Part shown: one piece after another, positions 41,504 to 53,672 of the stretch | Layout: each line of letters opens with the position of its first letter | Position numbering within the stretch: position 1 is the stretch's first letter | Assembly: GCF_030269925.1 (NCBI RefSeq) | Contig: NC_085129.1 | Coordinates: 12,763,501-12,827,500 of the forward strand | Origin: Bombyx mori | Taxonomy: Eukaryota; Arthropoda; Insecta; Lepidoptera; Bombycidae | Direction: 5' to 3' | DNA length: 64,000 bases | The notes under the pieces: model-generated | The model's database searches: none | What the model was told of the DNA's origin: nothing | The model's input: only the letters and a program-made list of their open reading frames with translations | Made by a program: the position numbers and the translations under genes

Positions 41504-42254
41504 TAATTAGGCCTAGGCTGTGTTGCTGTGCGCTCGTAGTGTAAGTTTTCTTTATTGTTTCTCAAACTTGCATAATCTGACACCCAAGAAAATATAGGTA
41601 TACGCACGCACGCTATCCAAAAGCGACTAGATTATCTGTTATCGTATGGGTTTGGATTTTGTTTTGACGTTTGGCATTCCGTTTAGTTGTAATTAGGCCT
41701 AGGCTGTGCTGCTTTGCGCTCGTAGTGTAAGTTTTCTGTATTGTTTCTCAAACTTACATAACCTGAACTCACGAAAATATAGGTATACGCACGCACGCAC
41801 GATCTCCAAAAGCAACTAGATTATCTGTTATCGTATGGGTTTGGATTTTGTTTTGACGTTTGGCATTCCGTTTAGTTGTAATTAGGCCTAGGCTGTGCTG
41901 CTTTGCGCTCGTAGTGTAAGTTTTCTGTATTGTTTCTCAAACTTACATAACCTGAACTCACGAAAATATAGGTATACGCACGCACGCACGCTCTCCAAAA
42001 GCAACTAGATTATCTGTTATCGTATGGGTTTGGATTTTGTTTTGACGTTTGGCATTCCGTTTGGCTGTAATTAGGCCTAGGCTGTGTTGCTTGCGCTCCT
42101 AGTGTAAGTTTTCTTTATTGTCTCTCAAACTTGCATAACCTGACACTCACGAAAATATAGGTGTATACGCACGCAAGCACGCTATCCAAAAGCGACTAGC
42201 TTATCTGTTATCGGATGGGTCCAGATTTTGTTTTGACGTTTGGTATTCCATTTT
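41504..42254. repeat. Tandem array, four units of about 188 bp
   Basis: Units start with taattaggcctaggctgtg at 41504, 41690, 41879 and 42068 (periods 186, 189, 189). Each contains ctcaaacttrcataa, cacgaaaatataggt, acgcacgca runs and ttttgttttgacgtttgg. Units 2 and 3 are nearly identical; units 1 and 4 share variants (gtgttgct, cttgcata, agcgacta). No ORF. Confidence 0.93.
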
Positions 42255-42401
42255 AAACATACATATGACACGCACTATTAATTAATGGACTCTTATCACG
42301 TTCATGACATTTCATGGGTTCTCGATATTTCGACGCCGTTGCAAGCATCGCGATAATAGGAGTATATTAGTAAGAATTTGTTAAATAATAATGTGTAACA
42401 T

Positions 42402-42755
42402 ATTTTTTTTCTACCTATGCTGATAGCCTTGAGAGACTATTTCAGCTTCGCGTTGACGTGTAGAGCTGAGCTCACGGAGCTCAATTCGGAGTGTTTCTAA
42501 CACTGGCCCTAGCAAGAGCAGTGCTTCGCTGGATCGGAAACGCGACCCACTGAGAAGATCCGGCGAGAAACTCAGTGGGCTGTGTCTATGGGTTAATTTA
42601 CTCGTCGAGCCCTTCGTCGCAAGCGACGGGTTCGGTGAGAACGGTAATCGGTGCTTGAGGTACCTAAAAGCACCTTTAATGGATCGGGAGGATCCGTAGT
42701 GAGGTGCTTAGGGCGACGTCGACTGTTTACCATTCGGTCCACAGGATCGGGTATG
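42402..42755 (-). mobile_element. Jockey-type LINE fragment, subfamily B (3' end)
   Basis: Minus-strand reading: ORF2 C-terminus from about 42755 (gatcctgtggaccgaatggt, the same stretch as 63711-63727), stop near 42599, intact first stem pair, terminal tagtctctcaaggctatc. A deletion beside the second arm removes part of the pseudoknot. Confidence 0.88.
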
Positions 42756-43661
42756 AACATAGATAAACTCGAAAGTTTAAAGCGATTTGTAGATGCTTAA
42801 TAACTGTAATGATTACGAATTAAGTTCTCGCTGTTTGTCAATAGATGGCTGCTGCAACAATTGTCAATCGATTTTTATCTAAAACACTATGAACCAAGCC
42901 TGGGCATATGACAAACAAACCGTTTTGGCGCATTAGTGATTTTGTTGTTGCGCGATATACATATTATGTACTTTTGGTTGTATGAAAAATTCTGATTTTG
43001 CATCTACCAGCAGCATTTACGCAAAGTGTTGGTATAATTCTTTCATTCCAAATTCGTTTTCATTGTATTAGCTACAATAAGCATAATATAATATATAATA
43101 ATTATAATTATAAATATGTATAATTAAATCATCAATATACACGAAGTAACTAACTTAATAAATAAATACGCTTTATTAGGGTTAGATTATAATAAAATTT
43201 AAATGAGAATAAATGGGAATTCAAATAAAACCAGCAAAATTGGTTTAACTCGACAAAAACCCTCTGGTAACACACAAAAAAAAAACATTCGCATTGATAA
43301 CCTTCTGTGTTAAATACAAATTAATTTTGTTTTGTTGAGTTTAAAAACAATGAGCAATATTACAGTATTCTTAAATAGCGTATCTCATTCTGAACCTTTA
43401 AAGTTGTATGAACGAAAAACACACACACATTCACGTTAATTTCGAACAATAAGACCATAACGAACATGCGTGATGAATTCGCTCATCTCTCAACGAACAC
43501 TTTCACTGGACGAACAGACTTGATCCGCGCTCACATCTGTCACTACAATTATTCACGAAAGTCGTTGATTTATGTTGTAATTTCATTCGCGAGCGCCTTC
43601 CGTGGCGAAGGAATAGCTTCGCAAAACGTTATTATGTCAATAACTGGTAGTCGTATGGTAG
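42756..43661. other. No gene seen
   Basis: AT-rich. The GC-rich short ORF at 43466 has no recognised content. Confidence 0.5.
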
Positions 43662-43850
43662 GTCACAAATGCGGTGGATCGACCAAATTAAAACTGCAGT
43701 GGGAGGTTCCCTAAATAAGTGTCATAGAATGGCCTCGAGCAGGGAGAGATGGTGGGACATCGTGAGATGCGTCAAGTCTGCCCCCTTCAACACGATCACG
43801 ACCATTCTGTCAAGAGTGACACGATTGAGAAGAAGAAGAACTGGTAGTGT
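43662..43850 (+). pseudogene. C-terminal fragment of a LINE ORF2 with 3' end
   Basis: Encodes RWIDQIKTAVGGSLNKCHRM, then ASSRERWWDIVRCVK, a typical C-terminus of RTE-like LINEs (WxDxIK..., R(E)RW...V). It ends in a 3' segment with acgattgagaagaagaaga. 5'-truncated. It abuts family W at 43853. Confidence 0.6.
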
Positions 43851-43852
43851 GG

Positions 43853-44020
43853 CTTTAATCATACAACACAAGATATTTGACAGATGCCTGAATCTCGCTT
43901 ATGACATTTTCAAGATAAGCTTACATAATAATATATATAAGTTCCGAACAACAACATTCGGACCGTCGGTCTACCGAGCAATATCACCCGTTCGGTGGAA
44001 GATCTTCTCTCCGTGGTATA
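43853..44020 (+). repeat. Dispersed repeat family W, middle part
   Basis: atacaacacaagatatttga, cagatgcctgaatctcgctt, cattttcaagataagc, attcggaccgtcggtctacc and cggtggaagatc, as at 36050-36190. Confidence 0.65.
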
Positions 44021-44940
44021 CTTACATACTTACATAGTAGTATCGTATAGGTAGTAAGAGGACGCGGGTATGTGTGACCATTTTGCCCATTTTTGTGTAT
44101 ATCTAATTTTTACTGGTCAGGCAATTGTATTTCTCCTCAAATTGTTCCGGTTTGAAGCATGAGATATCCGATAAACAATGCAACTGCTACATTGACCTCA
44201 TGTCTCAAATTGGGTTGTGGTGTCTGTCAACTTTAGTTTTTAAAACCAGCTAGACCACGAGCTTTTTCGAATGGTTTACATTTATCGATTCTTCCTTAGA
44301 AATTTTCCTCTATCATGAATCCTGGGAACATACCCGTTATGTAAAACCGGATAGTAAAGATACCCGGAGTTACCCAGGTCTTGTCATTTTCCGGTTAATC
44401 TAGATTTTATGCTATCTTCTACGAAATTTCATCCAAATACCTTTTTAAATTCATTTTTGGGCGATAGAGCAAAATATATCAAAACCATTTGTATAAGCTT
44501 TCACATTTATAATATTAGTGTTATCATAGTTAATTCTTCTGTACGTTTGTTTGTTATTGAACTCTTCCTAAAGGGCTGGACCGATTTTGAGGTTTTGATG
44601 TGCAAGCTTTAGTGGATCCCTGGATGGTTGAGTTTTACGGTTAGACCTGGTAGATGACACTGCGGTCGTAGATTTATTTTATAAAATTTCTGGGTAGTTT
44701 GGATTAGACTGATTTTTTCACAAGAGTGTTCATGTAAATAAATGTTTCAAATATTGCTCTCTAGACGGCAACAAAGAGACAAAAACTACATAAAAGGCAA
44801 AATAAATATTTTCAAATAAGTAGCGCACGTGTCGAAATCTAAATACTTAATTTTCTCTACATTCAAGCACAAAAGACATCAACGCGAGCTGTGCGTGTGC
44901 GCAATAAGGTTCAGACAGTGTACAAATTGAATATCCTTTT
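44021..44940. other. No gene; possible decayed Helitron-like repeat
   Basis: 44505-44620 (tataatattagtgttatc, gtacgtttgtttgttattga, gggctggaccgattttgagg) resembles the Helitron-type body but lacks its ends. Otherwise AT-rich. Confidence 0.4.
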
Positions 44941-44944
44941 TTTT

Positions 44945-45056
44945 AAATCGGATTTAAAGTTAGAGGAGCATACAGCTCGGTTGCCAGTGAGTGATTACCG
45001 TTGCTTGGAGATTAGCGATGCCGACGCCCAGCTGAGCCGCTGCCTACCGCTTAGGG
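44945..45056 (-). mobile_element. LINE family X 3' tail
   Basis: Minus-strand cggtaggcagcggctcagct, ggcgtcggcatcgctaatc, gtaatcactcactggcaac, an old copy. Confidence 0.65.
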
Positions 45057-45116
45057 CTAAAATAGGCTAAAATATCTTGAAGCAAGTTTAATAATAACTT
45101 CCAGTAATTCAACGAC

Positions 45117-45256
45117 CCTAAAGGCATCTATTATTATTATCAATAACTTCCCTCCCCGATGATCGAGCTAGGGGGCTAGACTGAACCTAAAGGCATCTAT
45201 TATGATTATTAATAATTTGACTTCCCGGTCATTGGGTCAGGGGGGCTCGACTCGTA
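45117..45256. repeat. Direct tandem duplication, period about 69 bp
   Basis: cctaaaggcatctattat begins both units (45117 and 45186). They share ttaataa/tcaataa, cttccc and agggggct segments with moderate divergence. Confidence 0.7.
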
Positions 45257-45404
45257 ATTCAGACAAGCTTCTGCACTTTCGTTAACCCATTATTATGATT
45301 TCACGTGCGAAGACCGTAATCTAAAGCCTGTCAATCGTATTCGTCACCAGAACGTATATGGGAATTGATTGAATTTTCTTCTTCTTCTTCTTCTTGCTCT
45401 TATT

Positions 45405-45530
45405 CTACTATTAGAGGTCGCAAGTCCTCTATCTCCATTCCGGCCTATCATACGTCATTACTGCACTCACACTCGACTCTCTCAGACAGTTCATTCAAGT
45501 CTTTTTAGGACGCCCATATTACCTTTTCAT
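45405..45530 (-). repeat. RTE-type LINE fragment, decayed
   Basis: Antisense of a C-terminal/UTR segment similar to 39.85 kb (acactcgactctctcagac, ttcaagtctttttaggacgc). The similarity is weak. Confidence 0.35.
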
Positions 45531-45579
45531 ATTATCAAAGTGATATTGATATTTTAATTTTTTATTACTATTACAGGTA

Positions 45580-45800
45580 GTTGAACGCACGTTCCACCTG
45601 ATAGTTTAAGTCGGTCATGAATGTCAGTAATGTAAGGGTTACAGTGACCACCGTTGAGTACTCTTCGCAAGCCTCGTTTGAAGAAAGACATGGCATAGCG
45701 CTCGAGAAACACCGTGGACGAAAGTTCATGCTGACGTTGGATGGTGCTAGACAAAAACAGATATCTGGAAAAGCACTGTGGATGAATACAGTGGTTCTTG
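45580..45800 (-). mobile_element. LINE family X 3' fragment
   Basis: Minus strand: tccacggtgtttctcgagcg, ctatgccatgtctttcttca, aacgaggcttgcgaagagta, gtggtcactgtaacc. It is collinear with 18240-18380 and is decayed. Confidence 0.7.
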
Positions 45801-46241
45801 ATAGTATGGTTGGATGAGATCACGGGGTATTCTAAAAATATTACTCAGAAAACTGCCCATATATAGGTCTTTGGATATATGGTATGAAATACAGAGAAAC
45901 CCTATAGGCCTAGAGGTCATATAAGGCTCATTCATAAGGGCTAAAGGAGTTTTGAACAAGTCAAGACTTACTTGGAATGTGTTTCTAATATATTAGTCAT
46001 TTTCCTCCACGATCCGAGCTCCAAAGATTTTTTACCATACTGGTTCCTTAAAGAAGGGTTAGCCCAGACATTTAGTAGTAAAATGAAGCTATAAATTATT
46101 ATGTGGTGATTAAAAATTTGTCGTTTTCACCGTCTTACTCAAAAGAAAAAAAAGTGGATCGTGGCATTTATAAAACGGCTTATGTACTGCTTAATGCCAA
46201 TAGGCAATTTACTTTGATGCGATCTGAAGATGGAACTCTTA
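45801..46241. other. Possible C-terminal remnant of a retrotransposon polyprotein
   Basis: 46103-46288 encodes DRGIYKTAYVLLNANRQFTL, then EDGTLRNTDHKVSLNVERVN, stop. The end (GTLR, N-rich, VNVERV) reminds me of LTR-retrotransposon integrase tails, but no upstream domains are seen. I would not rely on it. Confidence 0.25.
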
Positions 46242-46583
46242 GGAATACTGACCATAAAGTGAGCCTGAATGTTGAGAGAGTGAATTAGTTCAATCATTTT
46301 GTAGCCGCGAATTTACTGACGGACCGTAAGATGGATATATTATGAGTTGTCTAACTAAGTACATAAATATGTATACGCATTTAGGTAAATTGAGTTGTGA
46401 GGTTTGGGAAAAGGAATACTGACGATAAAGTGAGCTTGAATGATGAGAGAGTGAATTAGTTCAATCATTTTGTAGCCGCGAATCTACTGACAGATCGTGC
46501 GATGCATATAATATGAGTTGTCTAACTAAGTACATAATGTATAGTTTTTTAGGTAAATTGAGGAGTGAGGGTTAAGAAAGATG
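46242..46583. repeat. Tandem duplication, period 171 bp
   Basis: ggaatactgac starts units at 46242 and 46413. Both contain aaagtgagc, gagagagtgaattagttcaa and tgagttgtctaactaagtac. Divergence is low. Confidence 0.85.
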
Positions 46584-46746
46584 TGTGAGGTTCAGGAAAG
46601 ATTTTTGAATAAATTAGGTCGTAAATACATCGAGTAGTGCTTCACTTGATAAATGTCGAAGGCTTATCCTACTTCCGATTTAGCGTCGAACTTGAGTTTT
46701 CTAGAACGTCTCGGGTGCAAATCGAGTCCAGCTCACTAGAAAGTAT

Positions 46747-47128
46747 ATGCTATGTCAGATCGACACAGCACGATTTATTATCTCGCCGAGCGAGATTAAG
46801 TATGATCAATTATTAGCGCACGAGATTAGACAACTTTTCCGTTTACGGTCGCTCGTTAGATGTTCGAGTTGCAACAATTTTACTTATGCGATTTCGTTTC
46901 CCGTCCGCTGGGCGACCGTCGCGTCGCTTGGAGTGGTCCGCTGTGCCGCGCGCGCATGCTCATTGATTGTCAGTCGAACTCCCGCGCCGGCGACGTTTGC
47001 ACGCCGACCCAGCCTAGCCACTCCGCACGCTCGCGAAACCAACGCGAGTCCAGTGAATCATAAATAATCTTGTGACAGTGACATGGTTTTGTGTACCGAT
47101 CGGATACCGTGATTGGGAAGCGACAGTC
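46747..47128 (+). promoter_or_regulatory. CpG-rich candidate promoter and non-coding first exon
   Basis: A GC- and CpG-rich island in AT-rich DNA (for example cgctgtgccgcgcgcgcatg). It has an arthropod initiator TCAGTC at 46970-46975 and, 155 bp on, a clean donor gacagtc/gtaagt at 47129. The interval holds only a short upstream-type frame (MVLCTDRIP). This fits a transcription start plus 5' UTR exon of a + strand gene with a long first intron. No downstream exon was found before the window ends. Confidence 0.4.
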
Positions 47129-47134
47129 GTAAGT

Positions 47135-49092
47135 TTAAGTTATCATTCTTGTTCAACGTTTTAGGCCTAGTTTTCGTAAGTTCGTATTTACACAGCACTC
47201 GCGGTCCGACGGGAGAAACACGAGACTGCGTACATGCAGACCCAATTCTGAATGGCAATTAATACGCTGCTCGCGTTAATGCGTGCTCATATTTAAATTA
47301 TTTAGAAATCTGAGTCGTCACTTGCAGAAAAAGTGCACGAAATCGCCGGAGCGTCGCGCCGGCTTCTTCGCAGCAACACGTGTGCTCTGACCGCATCTCC
47401 ACGGCATAGCTTCAGTAGTAAATCCGCGAATCGCCATTTAAATTTGACGAAAATATCAACCTCTAATATAAATTTAATTGAAAGCTATGTCACACGCTGT
47501 TAGAGCTTGGATTTTTATGTCGCGAATTTATTAAAATACTAAATTTCATAATTGCCTCTTAAAGGTGTCGGGTATGCAATCCGTATTATTCAATTTTAAA
47601 ACAACTAATTGTTAGTAAATGATCTATTTTTGAATCCATAATTTGATAAAGAACATTGAAGAAAATTTAAGATCAAAATCAACAAATTTCAAATTAGCTT
47701 TAATTGCTTTTCGGTATACTCATAATACTTTATTTAACGTTCTTACATATGATGACGAATATACTTAAATTTGGCGGACAAGTATCAATAATAACATTTA
47801 ATAAGATTACATATTTCGATTCCAGCAATTTTTTGATAAAAATGCCATATTACCAGGGTCTCTTACGTATAAACACTTACGTATTCATAAAAAACTCATG
47901 ATTAATGATTCCGCAAACGATCCCATTCATTTGTCTAAAAAAAACTATTTCTCATCTCTAATCGGCACGAGAATCAAAATATTAAAATCGACAGCCAAGA
48001 CCACAGATCGTTAATTGTATATTGGCACGTTTTTTCTTCGAGATTCGCTATTCAATTACATTCTCAAGTTTTTTCAAACAATCTCCGAGGAACGTATTAA
48101 GGTAGCCCACTTCCGAGTTGACACTAAAATGACGTCTTAGCAAAAAGTGTTCATTCTAACAGAAGCGTAATGATGAGCACTATAAACGTCAAAATCACAG
48201 TTATATCACTTATCTTGGTCCCATTATGACTATTGTTTAAAAAACCTAAAGTATTTTACACTTGTTTCACGAATTGTTTGGCAAAAGGAAGATAAATTAT
48301 TTTTCTTTCAATTCGTATTCAGCTAAAGGACATTAAAGTTGGCAAACACCAAAACGTCATCCTGTATCGTTCTAATGATTTTCGCGTTAACGGGTATCGC
48401 AATAATATCGAACTAAAAACCGAAGGGAACAATTAAAACAACTTTTAGATTCAACACAATTTATTCTATTTCAAACAACGAAATTGATTTGTTGTATTTT
48501 GATAATAAAACTAATATAATTATTTAGTTTAAAATCAAAATGGAATATGTCTCTATTTAAAAAAAAATCGACGTATTAATCAATGAGCAACAAGATTTAT
48601 TTACTCACGCTGACTACAAATAACAGTTGCTTACTTGAAAAAGTAACACAGTCTCTGCAGTAAATACTAAAACAATTATTGTATCTTTCTCCCAGTGTTC
48701 GTGTGCCAAATTACAAAAAAAAAAACATCATCAAACTTCAATTTCACTTCATCTTTGCGGTTGATGCAAAAAGACGGAAATCACGGCTTGTTTTTAGTTC
48801 TTTTTATTGAACAAAAAACATTGTGGATTTGTTATTATAATTTAGCGATTTCCATACATTTTCACTCGTACAACTCGGTATGCGGGCAAGTAATGTAAAA
48901 CACTGTAACGCAATGCCGCAGGAAGTTGGCGGTTTGATGTATTTTAGAAAAGTTTTCACATTATGATACATGCGAACATTTATTTGTTTAATGTATGCAT
49001 TCATTATTCCTGCGTACGTTAATAGATTAGATTATTAACCGTTTTTATAGCTCAGACGGAAAGATGAGCTCAATTGGTAAATACAATTTAAA
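47135..49092. other. No gene seen
   Basis: GC-richer to about 47420, then AT-rich. It could be intron of the candidate gene at 46.9 kb. Confidence 0.5.
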
Positions 49093-49240
49093 TTTCTTCA
49101 AACGAGGCTTGTGGAGATCACTTAATGGTAGGCAGCGGCTTGACTCTGTCCCCGGCATTGCTGAAGTCCACGGGCAACTGTAACCACTCACCATCATGCG
49201 AGCCATATGCTCGTCTGCCTACAAAGGGAAATAAGAAAAA
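49093..49240 (+). mobile_element. LINE family X 3' tail
   Basis: atttcttcaaacgaggcttg, ggtaggcagcggcttgactc, gcattgctgaagtccacggg, ending ctacaaagggaaataag. Confidence 0.85.
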
Positions 49241-50112
49241 AATATCCAAAAGTATAGGCATAGTTATCTTCGTTAGATTTGATCAGCAAACAAAACCGTT
49301 TCACAAATCAACCTTTAAAGAAAAGCAGTTAATATTGACGATTTATGGACTATTTATCAAATGTCTGTCATGTATTCGTTCCAGCAGCACTAGTTATAGA
49401 ATAGTTTGAAATTACTAAGAAGCGGAGTGTGTCAGTAGTTCTGTGCGCCTAGCAACGCTAACATTGTAAATCTATCATCACGATGTGAACGAATAAAACC
49501 GGGTTGGCAATGACGTAGTGTATTTCAGAAGCAACGTAACAAGACTGTAATACAGGTTTTTTTATGGTTTTTAGTCAACTGACGCCCAAAAGAGAGCTAT
49601 TCAATTTCATATGTATCTTTTTTTCGTATTTTCTTGCATTGTCATCCTATTAAGGTCTAACAAATGACCTAGAAAATCGTTAAAAAAATCGTTTCTAATC
49701 AATCGGATTCCACTTAGCCGATATCCAGGAAAATTTGTTGGTAGGAACGCGGCGAAAAGCCTACGGTGAAGCCATTAACAATGCTATACAAGTAACTCTC
49801 GGACTTCAATCCTAAATCTGAACGCAAATAAGTGTTTACTTATCAAGTTGAGAGTAAATATTTGTCAGTTTAAGTGGTTTGTATTTTGTGAAAGTTTAAG
49901 TCAAGTCAGCTGATGGATGCTCCACGGTGATGCAAGCTTTATTCGCAGAAAGCACGGAGTGTCCGCCGACTTGGTAATCTGACTTTATTGAAGCTACCAA
50001 TAAGCTCGTTTATGTTTCGCTTTCAATTAGGCTTGTAGTTTTAGCTGTTTCACCTTGAGAGCAAATCCATATACACCCCAAATATCGCTATTAATTAAAC
50101 TTTAATACAATT
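49241..50112. other. No gene seen
   Basis: AT-rich, nothing supported. Confidence 0.5.
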
Positions 50113-50364
50113 TTTTATTTTATTTATTGCTTAGGTGGCTGGACGAGCTCACGGCTCACCTGGTGTTAAATGGTTACTGGAGCCCGTATACATTTTCAAT
50201 GTAAATCGCCACCCACCTTATTATATAAGCTTAAAGGTCTCAGTATAGTTACAACGGCTGTCCCACCCTTCAAACCGAAACGCATTACTGCTTCACGGCA
50301 GAAATAGGCAGTGTTGTGGTACCTACCCGTGTGGACTCACAAGAAGGCCTACCACCATTAATCA
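50113..50364 (-). mobile_element. Bm1-type SINE, head-less
   Basis: T-rich end, attgcttaggtggctggacg, body with attactgcttcacggcag, ending gcctaccaccatta. Confidence 0.92.
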
Positions 50365-51766
50365 TTGAAGGTTTTGAAAGCATAAACGATGTGAAAGATT
50401 GAAGCGAGGAGGTAAGCGCTTGTGTGCTCTTTACCTTATTGAAGAATTGGAAATTGATATTATATAATTATATATATATATATAATTATTTTTATTTCAG
50501 TAATTAAAACGGGCCCGTTCTATGAACATATTTTTAAATGAGATCAAAATAGAAGTAATCATTTCGAAGTAGGGCTTAGAACTAACATTTTTTTCGATAA
50601 AGTCGATGCTACATTATTGTATTCGAAGACAAACTGGTTGTATAAGATTTTCGAAATTATGTATTTCTGCATAACGCTTTTCGCTCTGCCATACATTGTG
50701 TGCCAAGCATATCTATTAAATCAATTTCTGTATTTGATTCAATATATGTATACCAAATCATTTTCTATTTTCCTTATACAATATTATTATTATATTATAA
50801 GAAAACGCTTTTGATACCAGAGCCAAACCGGCAGTCGGATTATATTACTCTAGCTCATTCGAGTGTGTCAGTAGTGGTGCAAAATAGTGAGAGTTTTTTA
50901 ATCTGTATCGCTAACATTGTTGATCGCATTTCATCACGCTACACTGAGTTAGAGTGAACAGAAACATGATTGACTTTTAATTTATTGTAGTGATACTTTT
51001 TAATTATAGTCTTTTTTTTATTATAAATTGGTTGAATTCAGCACAAAATCGCCTGTGTAATGCTAGTTACGTGACATAAAAAAAATCAATGACGTTATAC
51101 CTTAGGGAATCCAAGGATTCTTGTTGCACATGCAAATTTTCAATTAAATTGGACATCTTGAAGTCTGAAAATGACGTTCAAAGATTCTGTTACATACAAA
51201 TTAGCAACGAATAATATACCATAATATGTAGTGTGACACTAATAATATTTATGCTCGTTGTGTCATGGAAACCAATTTTTTTAAGTTAACTAGATTGTTA
51301 TTTCACTCCAATTGTATAGCTATTTTAAAACAATTGAGATTTATTATCGATCTCTCAAAGCAGACGGCAACGGACTTTTTTGTGTCTTTGGGCTTCGGTA
51401 GCCACTACGCACCAAACGGAACGTGAGCTTGGCGGGATAAAAAATGTATTGGAGATATTTAAATAATAATACACGCCTAAAGTCCGATGATTTGTATGAA
51501 AATTCATTAAACTGACAATTTCGTTTATCTGTTCAAGACAATGACAAGTTTCTTCTGATAACTGAAGCGCTTGTTGACGTGGGTATATTTTTCAAAAAGT
51601 TTTTGAAATGTCGTAGATTAAATATGTGAAACAGTGACAGGTTATGTTAATGTTTTTTAGTACTTTTATCAACGGCTGTGATACTGCGTTGGACATGTGG
51701 AGAATACTTGTTTTAGAGATAAAGGATGACCTAAGTTATTTATTAAATAAATACATAAATACAAAT
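50365..51766. other. No gene seen
   Basis: A TA-rich tract at 50459-50490. 51105-51230 (ggattcttgttgcacatgca) is akin to the 26.4-kb repeat. 51385-51445 may be a decayed Bm1 tail. Confidence 0.45.
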
Positions 51767-52008
51767 CGACGCTTGAAAGGTAAACGTGGCTAAGCGATAA
51801 TGCGTGAACTTTTCAGTAGACTAATGTAAAGTTGAAATATCTGAAAAAAATCTATTTTATTCTATTTTAACGAATCTAGCTGTAGGATTGAAATTATTTT
51901 AATAGACCTAGAAATATATATTTTTTTGCGCATCGAATATAGTCATTGCCTATCATTTATGTATAAAGCAGTTATTGTCGCTTAGTCACGTTTGCCTTTC
52001 AAGCGTCG
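51767..52008. mobile_element. MITE with about 36-bp terminal inverted repeats
   Basis: Left end cgacgcttgaaaggtaaacg then tggctaagcgata; right end is its inverted near-copy (tatcgcttag-like to caagcgtcg). AAAT flanks both ends and may be the target duplication. The AT-rich interior has no ORF. 242 bp. Confidence 0.8.
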
Positions 52009-53232
52009 AAATATATTTTGTACATGAAACTCCATATTGCTTCGTGTGATCAAAATCGAGCAACATATGAGCATCAATCTAATCAATGGCGAATACGATT
52101 ATGCAAGAATGTAAGTTAAATAAAAACAAATACCGTGAAAACCTAACGGTATTAAAATAACAAAAAACGCATTCTAAAAGAAACATTATCTCATTAAACA
52201 TAAATTACGTATTTCATTATCTTGACGTTTCCCAACGGTGACCGGTCATACGGAAATAATACATTTCTCGATTGTGTGCAAATTTCGAATTACCTAACTC
52301 TCCCAGAAGAAGTAACGCTAAGAAGGAGGTCCTTGACCTCGTCTGGCGGGTCGGAGGTCGTTCGTTTGCTTTAATGAATTTTTTCGACAATCACTGCTAC
52401 GCTGCGATAAAGGTCCACTTCCAGTGGGATGTGAAGCGAAGCTATATCAGATTTTTATATTTATTTTTATTGTCTATTAGGCCGATTAATTTTAAGAGTC
52501 AAAAGTGATCGTGTTTTGACGCGAATCGACGATGCCAAATATATTGTCGACTATTTGCTTACTGCTACCGGCATCTTTGAAATATGCTTCAAAAGCATGT
52601 CGTGGCATTAGCGACCAACACCGAGTGGCTAGCTTATTTCAAAGTGTGCTCGATCAATCGTTTTCATCGGCAATGATCTTTTAGTAACATAATTTTGAGT
52701 GCAAATATTTCAGGCACTTTATTCATATAAAACTCCAAAAGCGGGTAGCCCAACAGTCGGAACCTCCACTACCTTGCTCGACTTCTGTATTGGGCGAGAA
52801 TCGGGTGTCGGACGAAGGTGTAGGGGAGTCCTTTAGCGTGTGGGCCGCTAAACTCTTCGGTTATTGACATTCACATATCCCATGTGCCCCAAGTGCAGGA
52901 ACCTCGTAAGAGGATCGCCCTCGGCCCGAAAAACAGGGCAATTCTTAAGGTAAGATTAAGGTGAATAGACGGTGACGGTAATTTCCCATGAGTGGAGAAA
53001 AACTGGTGTATTTAAACTAGTGTGGTAATTCATGGCAGCGAAGAAGGGTAGTCTTTAAAAAAAGTATTGATAGTACTGAAATCTTCGCTGATGGCTGCGT
53101 TTTTAATCACACGTTTCTCTAATCACTGCACTGCATAGATGCAAATTTCAATACAAACGGCACAACTGCTACCGTAGTGTACTTCGTATCAGATCGGGTG
53201 ATTGCTTTGGGGCATAAATAAACATAATGGTG
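52009..53232. other. No supported gene; two GC-richer patches
   Basis: 52290-52450 and 52730-52960 stand out in composition. The second has short open frames (for example FTYPMCPKCRNLVRGSPSAR) and ends near ttcttaag/gtaaga. They may be decayed retroelement or exon pieces; I cannot decide. Confidence 0.3.
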
Positions 53233-53672
53233 GAAGTCGTCGTGGCCTAAAGGATAAGACGTCCGGTGCATTCGTATTTAGCCATGCAACGGTGTTCGAC
53301 TCTCGCAGGCGGGTACCAATTTTTCTAATGAAATACTTACTTGACAAATGCTCACGATTGACTTCCACGGTGAAGGAATAACATCGTGTAATAAAAATCA
53401 AACCCACAAAATTATAATTTGCGTAATTATTGGTGGTAGGACCTCTTGTGAGTACGCACGGGTAGGTACCACCACCCTGCCTGTTTCTGCCGTGAAGCAG
53501 TAATGCGTTTCGGTTTGAAGGGTGGTACAGCCGTTGTAACTATACTGAGACCTTAGAACTTATATCTCAAGATGGGTGGCGCGTTTGCGTTGTAGATGTC
53601 GATGAACTTCAGTAACCACTTAACAGCAGATGAGCTGTGAGCTCGTCCACCCATCTAAGCAATAAAAAAAAA
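53233..53672 (+). mobile_element. Bm1-type SINE, full length
   Basis: A box tggcctaaagg (53243-53253), B box gttcgactc (53294-53302), complete body, tail ctaagcaataaa plus A run. 440 bp. Confidence 0.94.

Noticed and set aside
41504..42254. CRISPR-like array
   Set aside because: Units are contiguous 188-bp tandem repeats without short repeats and variable spacers, and the genome is eukaryotic.
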